This document shows, piece by piece, positions 63,148 to 64,000 of a stretch of 64,000 bases of DNA. The DNA comes from Acidobacteriota bacterium (lineage in GTDB: Bacteria > Acidobacteriota > Blastocatellia > RBC074), in the NCBI GenBank assembly GCA_018268995.1, contig JAFDVL010000011.1, forward strand, positions 62,001-126,000, given 5' to 3'. The notes under the pieces were generated by a model, which was not told where the DNA came from, made no database searches, and was given only the letters and a program-made list of their open reading frames with translations. Positions within the stretch are counted from its first letter, which is position 1; the number at the start of each line of letters is the position of its first letter. A program made the position numbers and the translations under genes.

Positions 63148-64000
63148 TCAATCTCCTGCGGCCTGTTGTTCGATGACGTGAGGCGTAATCAGCGACTCTT
63201 GTTCAATGGATGACGCCGCTGACTTGAGCCTGCGCCACCGTGAAAGCATAAACCAGACTATCGGCACGACGCCACCCAGCGTGAACCATACGCCGCCGAC
63301 GGCGCGCAGCCAGGTCAGGGTTTGGAACGGCGCGCTGCGAATGAACTCCTGTGAGCGCGCGTACCACAAGCCGTGATCCAGTGTTTGCAGAAATTGCCAC
63401 ACGCCCGCCGGGAACAGATCGAGCACGACCATCAACGCCAAACCGAAGTTCAGCGACCAGAATGAACAACGCACCAAGCGCGCTGACCAACTTTCTACGT
63501 TGAGCAAATACCGGCTGCAAAACAGCACTGCCGCTAGCGAGAGATTGCCATACACGCCCATCAGCGCCGCGTGCCCGTGATTGACCGTCAAATACGTGCC
63601 GTGCTCGTAGTAGTTCACAATCGGCAAATTGATAATCAAGCCGAAAACGCCCGCGCCCATAAAATTCCAGAAGTTGACCGCCAACAAAAACAGAAACGCT
63701 TCGGATTGCCCGAACAGTGCGCGTGTTCCGTTGGCGCGATTCGCTTCGCGCACCGCTGCATCAGGCATCTGCCGCAAGCGCCACGCTTCGAGCGTCAACA
63801 GAATCAGCGGCACGACTTGCAGCGTCGAAAAGATGCTGCCAATCGCCAGCGTCATCACCGGCTTCGCGTTCCAATAGAAGTTGTGCGAGATGCCGAGAAT
63901 GCCGGAACCGAGAAATAACAGCGTTGCCAGATAGACTACACGCGCCGCGCTCTGCTGACTTGCCAATCCCATCAGGTACATGAAATACGCGACGATCACG
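63148..64000 (-). CDS. Nitric-oxide-reductase-like haem-copper oxidase, C-terminal part
   Basis: The final about 283 residues of a NorB/qNOR-like catalytic subunit; the start lies beyond the window. Helices carry NFWNFMGAGVFGLIINLPIV, TYLTVNHGHAALMGVYGN (His141 and His143 of the visible part, the haem ligands) and LLFLGSGILGISHNFYW. In qNOR and cNOR the last block reads with two adjacent His that bind the non-haem iron; here it is His-Asn (63885-63880). This is the substitution seen in some alternative NOR groups, as I recall. The octaheme gene begins 4 bp after its stop. Confidence 0.87.
   Translation of the reverse strand, partial: VIVAYFMYLMGLASQQSAARVVYLATLLFLGSGILGISHNFYWNAKPVMTLAIGSIFSTLQVVPLILLTLEAWRLRQMPDAAVREANRANGTRALFGQSEAFLFLLAVNFWNFMGAGVFGLIINLPIVNYYEHGTYLTVNHGHAALMGVYGNLSLAAVLFCSRYLLNVESWSARLVRCSFWSLNFGLALMVVLDLFPAGVWQFLQTLDHGLWYARSQEFIRSAPFQTLTWLRAVGGVWFTLGGVVPIVWFMLSRWRRLKSAASSIEQESLITPHVIEQQAAGD

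Overview
The window looks like a chromosomal stretch from an Acidobacteriota bacterium, probably near class Blastocatellia. That assignment is an inference from gene content: an orphan MacB/FtsX-type permease of the acidobacterial duplicated kind, a winged-helix plus TPR regulator, an M28 peptidase fused to a PD40 propeller, a CHRD protein with a PEP-CTERM tail, and an octaheme TPR cytochrome. No rRNA is present to confirm it. Base composition is moderate up to about 48 kb, except for G+C-richer ileS and metG, and visibly G+C-richer after that.

Layout. 1-3.8 kb (minus strand): the conserved rpmH-rnpA-yidD-yidC-jag-mnmE cluster. 4-11.8 kb (plus): rodZ-like gene, guaB, an M28 peptidase and a membrane pyrophosphatase. 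11.9-28.2 kb (mostly minus): a CHRD/PEP-CTERM protein, then ileS-lspA-lgt-glycosyltransferase/methyltransferase-ABC ATPase as one run, and upstream metG with a HEPN-VapB-VapC cassette lying between metG and ileS. A drug/metabolite transporter, a membrane glycosyltransferase and a GMC oxidoreductase follow. 28.4-41.5 kb (mostly plus): tRNA-Glu(CUC), a nucleotide-sugar epimerase, lexA with a GNAT gene (minus), a TonB-like/phosphoesterase/XdhC-like run, hfq, tmk, holB, a GT2 glycosyltransferase, pdxJ and three envelope proteins. 41.6-44.4 kb (minus): dnaN, a clear oriC, and dnaA. 45-47.7 kb: two secreted paralogues with nearly identical 5' ends. 48-64 kb: accessory, G+C-richer DNA with an arylamine N-acetyltransferase, a WD40 locus full of duplications and one gene relic, two secreted or Tat-exported unknowns, a CadC-like TPR regulator, an orphan ABC permease, an octaheme cytochrome and the end of a nitric-oxide-reductase-like oxidase.

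How it fits together. The left two thirds is housekeeping: ribosome and RNase P, membrane protein insertion, lipoprotein maturation (lspA, lgt), two aminoacyl-tRNA synthetases, and replication start (dnaA, oriC, dnaN, holB, tmk). The most noteworthy signals are (1) an Asn in place of one Fe-B histidine ligand in the NOR-like subunit, whose gene is coupled to an octaheme TPR cytochrome; (2) an oriC with a readable DnaA-box / GC-cluster / DnaA-trio arrangement; (3) a HEPN-VapBC cassette between two synthetase genes; (4) a relic and duplications around the WD40 gene; (5) inverted heptamer tandem repeats; and (6) a 21-bp perfect inverted repeat bounding about 70 bp.
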